This document shows positions 31,719 through 32,705 of a stretch of DNA of 32,705 nucleotides, piece by piece. The DNA is from Methanobacteriota archaeon (GTDB taxonomy: Archaea; Thermoplasmatota; Thermoplasmata; RBG-16-68-12): positions 1 through 32,705 of the forward strand of contig VBMI01000052.1 of assembly GCA_005878955.1 (NCBI GenBank), written 5' to 3'. A program made the translations under genes and the position numbers. Each line of letters starts with the position of its first letter. Position 1 is the first letter of the stretch. The notes under the pieces were generated by a model. The model was not told where the DNA came from and made no database searches. It was given only the letters and a program-made list of their open reading frames with translations.

Positions 31719-32705
31719 ATGATGCAGGGCCAGCCGATCATCATCCTGAAGGAGGGAACGGAGCGCTCGAAGGGGAAAGGGGCGCAGTCGAACAACATCG
31801 CGGCGGCACGGGCCGTCGCGGACGCGGTGCGGTCGACCCTCGGGCCGAAGGGCATGGACAAGATGCTCGTGGACTCGATGGGCGACGTGACGATCACGAA
31901 CGACGGGGTCACGATCCTCAAGGAGATCGAGGTCGAGCACCCCGCCGCGAAGATGATCGTGGAGGTCGCGAAGACCCAGGACGACGAGGTCGGGGACGGG
32001 ACAACGACCGCGGTGATCCTCGCGGGGGAGCTCCTGAAGAAGGCGGAGACCCTCGTGGAGCAGAACGTCCATCCGACGATCATCGTGAACGGCTTCAAGA
32101 TCGCCGCCGCGAAGGCGGTCGAGCTCCTCGACGAGCTCGCGTTCCCCGTGAAGCTCTCGGACACCGATCTCCTGAAGGAGATCGCGTCCACCGCGATGAG
32201 CGGGCGGAGCGTCGGCGCCTCCCGGGAATTCCTCGGGACGATCGCCGTCAAGGCGGTGAAGTCTGTCGTCGAAGAGATCGCGGGCAAGCCCGTCGTCGAC
32301 GTGGACAACATCCTCGTCGTGAAGAAGCACGGCGCATCCCTCACGGACACCCAGCTCGTGGACGGCATCATCCTGGACAAGGAGCGGGTCCACCCGCGGA
32401 TGCCCGCGTTCGTCCGGGACGCGAAGATCGTCCTGCTCAACCGAGCCCTCGAGATCAAGAAGACCGAGTTCTCCTCCGAGATCCGGATCCACGACGCGGG
32501 CAAGATGCAGGCGTTCCTCTCCCAGGAGGAGGCGACGCTGAAGGGCTACGTCGACGCGATCACGAAGTCCGGGGCGAACGTCGTCGTGTGCCAGAAGGGC
32601 ATCGACGACTTGGTCCAGCACTACCTCGCGAAGGAAGGGATGTACGCGGTCCGGCGGGCGAAGGAGAGCGACATGAAGAAGCTCGCGAAGGCGACCGGCG
32701 GGAAG
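31719..32705 (+). CDS. thsA: thermosome (group II chaperonin) subunit, 5' part
   Basis: The first 329 residues are present and the frame is open at the window end, so the gene is cut by the window. It is missing from the ORF track for that reason. The start (M)[69 protein letters not shown] is textbook thermosome, and the nucleotide site [15 protein letters not shown] is intact. Apical-domain sequence ([21 protein letters not shown]) follows. Thermosomes form double eight- or nine-fold rings that refold proteins with ATP. Whether this is the alpha or beta subunit cannot be decided. Confidence 0.97.
   Translation, partial: MMQGQPIIILKEGTERSKGKGAQSNNIAAARAVADAVRSTLGPKGMDKMLVDSMGDVTITNDGVTILKEIEVEHPAAKMIVEVAKTQDDEVGDGTTTAVILAGELLKKAETLVEQNVHPTIIVNGFKIAAAKAVELLDELAFPVKLSDTDLLKEIASTAMSGRSVGASREFLGTIAVKAVKSVVEEIAGKPVVDVDNILVVKKHGASLTDTQLVDGIILDKERVHPRMPAFVRDAKIVLLNRALEIKKTEFSSEIRIHDAGKMQAFLSQEEATLKGYVDAITKSGANVVVCQKGIDDLVQHYLAKEGMYAVRRAKESDMKKLAKATGGK

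Noticed and set aside
29186-32621. Minus-strand ORFs of 723 and 363 aa opposite acs and the thermosome, and the 515-aa plus-strand ORF in 29872-31419
   Set aside because: All are shadows of two strongly conserved genes.

Overview
This window looks like a chromosomal segment from a high-GC archaeon, most likely an uncultivated lineage of Thermoplasmatota (inference). The support is a partial thermosome gene, a Trm56-type tRNA C56 methyltransferase (an archaeal family), a PyrB-PyrI pair, a SerK-like ParB-fold protein, an RPA-type OB-fold protein, many A/T-rich TATA-like boxes 24-35 bp upstream of starts in otherwise very GC-rich DNA, frequent leaderless or GTG starts, and two tRNA genes without an encoded CCA.

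Layout. 1-904 is sparsely coding: a possible gene tail, one unrecognised 107-aa gene on the minus strand, and four copies of a 16-bp palindrome, GGTAAACNNGTTTACC. 905-7071 holds an rRNA 2'-O-methyltransferase (rlmE), a membrane zinc-ribbon/TPR protein, and a two-gene operon of a membrane-anchored SAP-like/coiled-coil protein and a helical protein with two zinc ribbons. 7076-11931 holds a B12-binding-type radical SAM protein, a divergent winged-helix protein and an Lhr-type helicase that appears to lack an internal block. 12140-14907 holds small membrane proteins, tRNA(CAT), a kelch-like surface protein, a membrane J-domain protein and tRNA-Asn. 14908-21871 carries two ABC exporter modules pointing outward from a wHTH regulator, an asparaginase-like Ntn hydrolase and an ArsC/LMW-phosphatase-like protein; the second module is coupled to a polyprenol-kinase-like gene. 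21863-26647 carries a shortened OB-fold protein, a coiled-coil protein, a wHTH/membrane-protein/trm56 cluster, a secreted anchored protein, a SerK-like protein, a PRC-barrel protein and a pilin-like protein. 26657-31660 carries pyrI-pyrB, a small unknown, another wHTH regulator with a hairpin terminator, a 58-aa Cys-rich miniprotein behind thioredoxin, and acetyl-CoA synthetase. The thermosome gene runs off the right edge.

Genes are tightly packed, with ATGA/GTGA overlaps inside operons and overlapping 3' ends at several convergent pairs. No CRISPR array, transposase, integrase or prophage genes were seen. The least ordinary items are the palindrome cluster, the membrane-anchored SAP-like/coiled-coil operon, the Cys-rich miniprotein, two proteins that seem to lack a conserved internal block, and two genes (acs and the PRC-barrel gene) whose best promoter/start pair is one base out of frame. 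Homology statements come from motif recognition by eye; no search was run.
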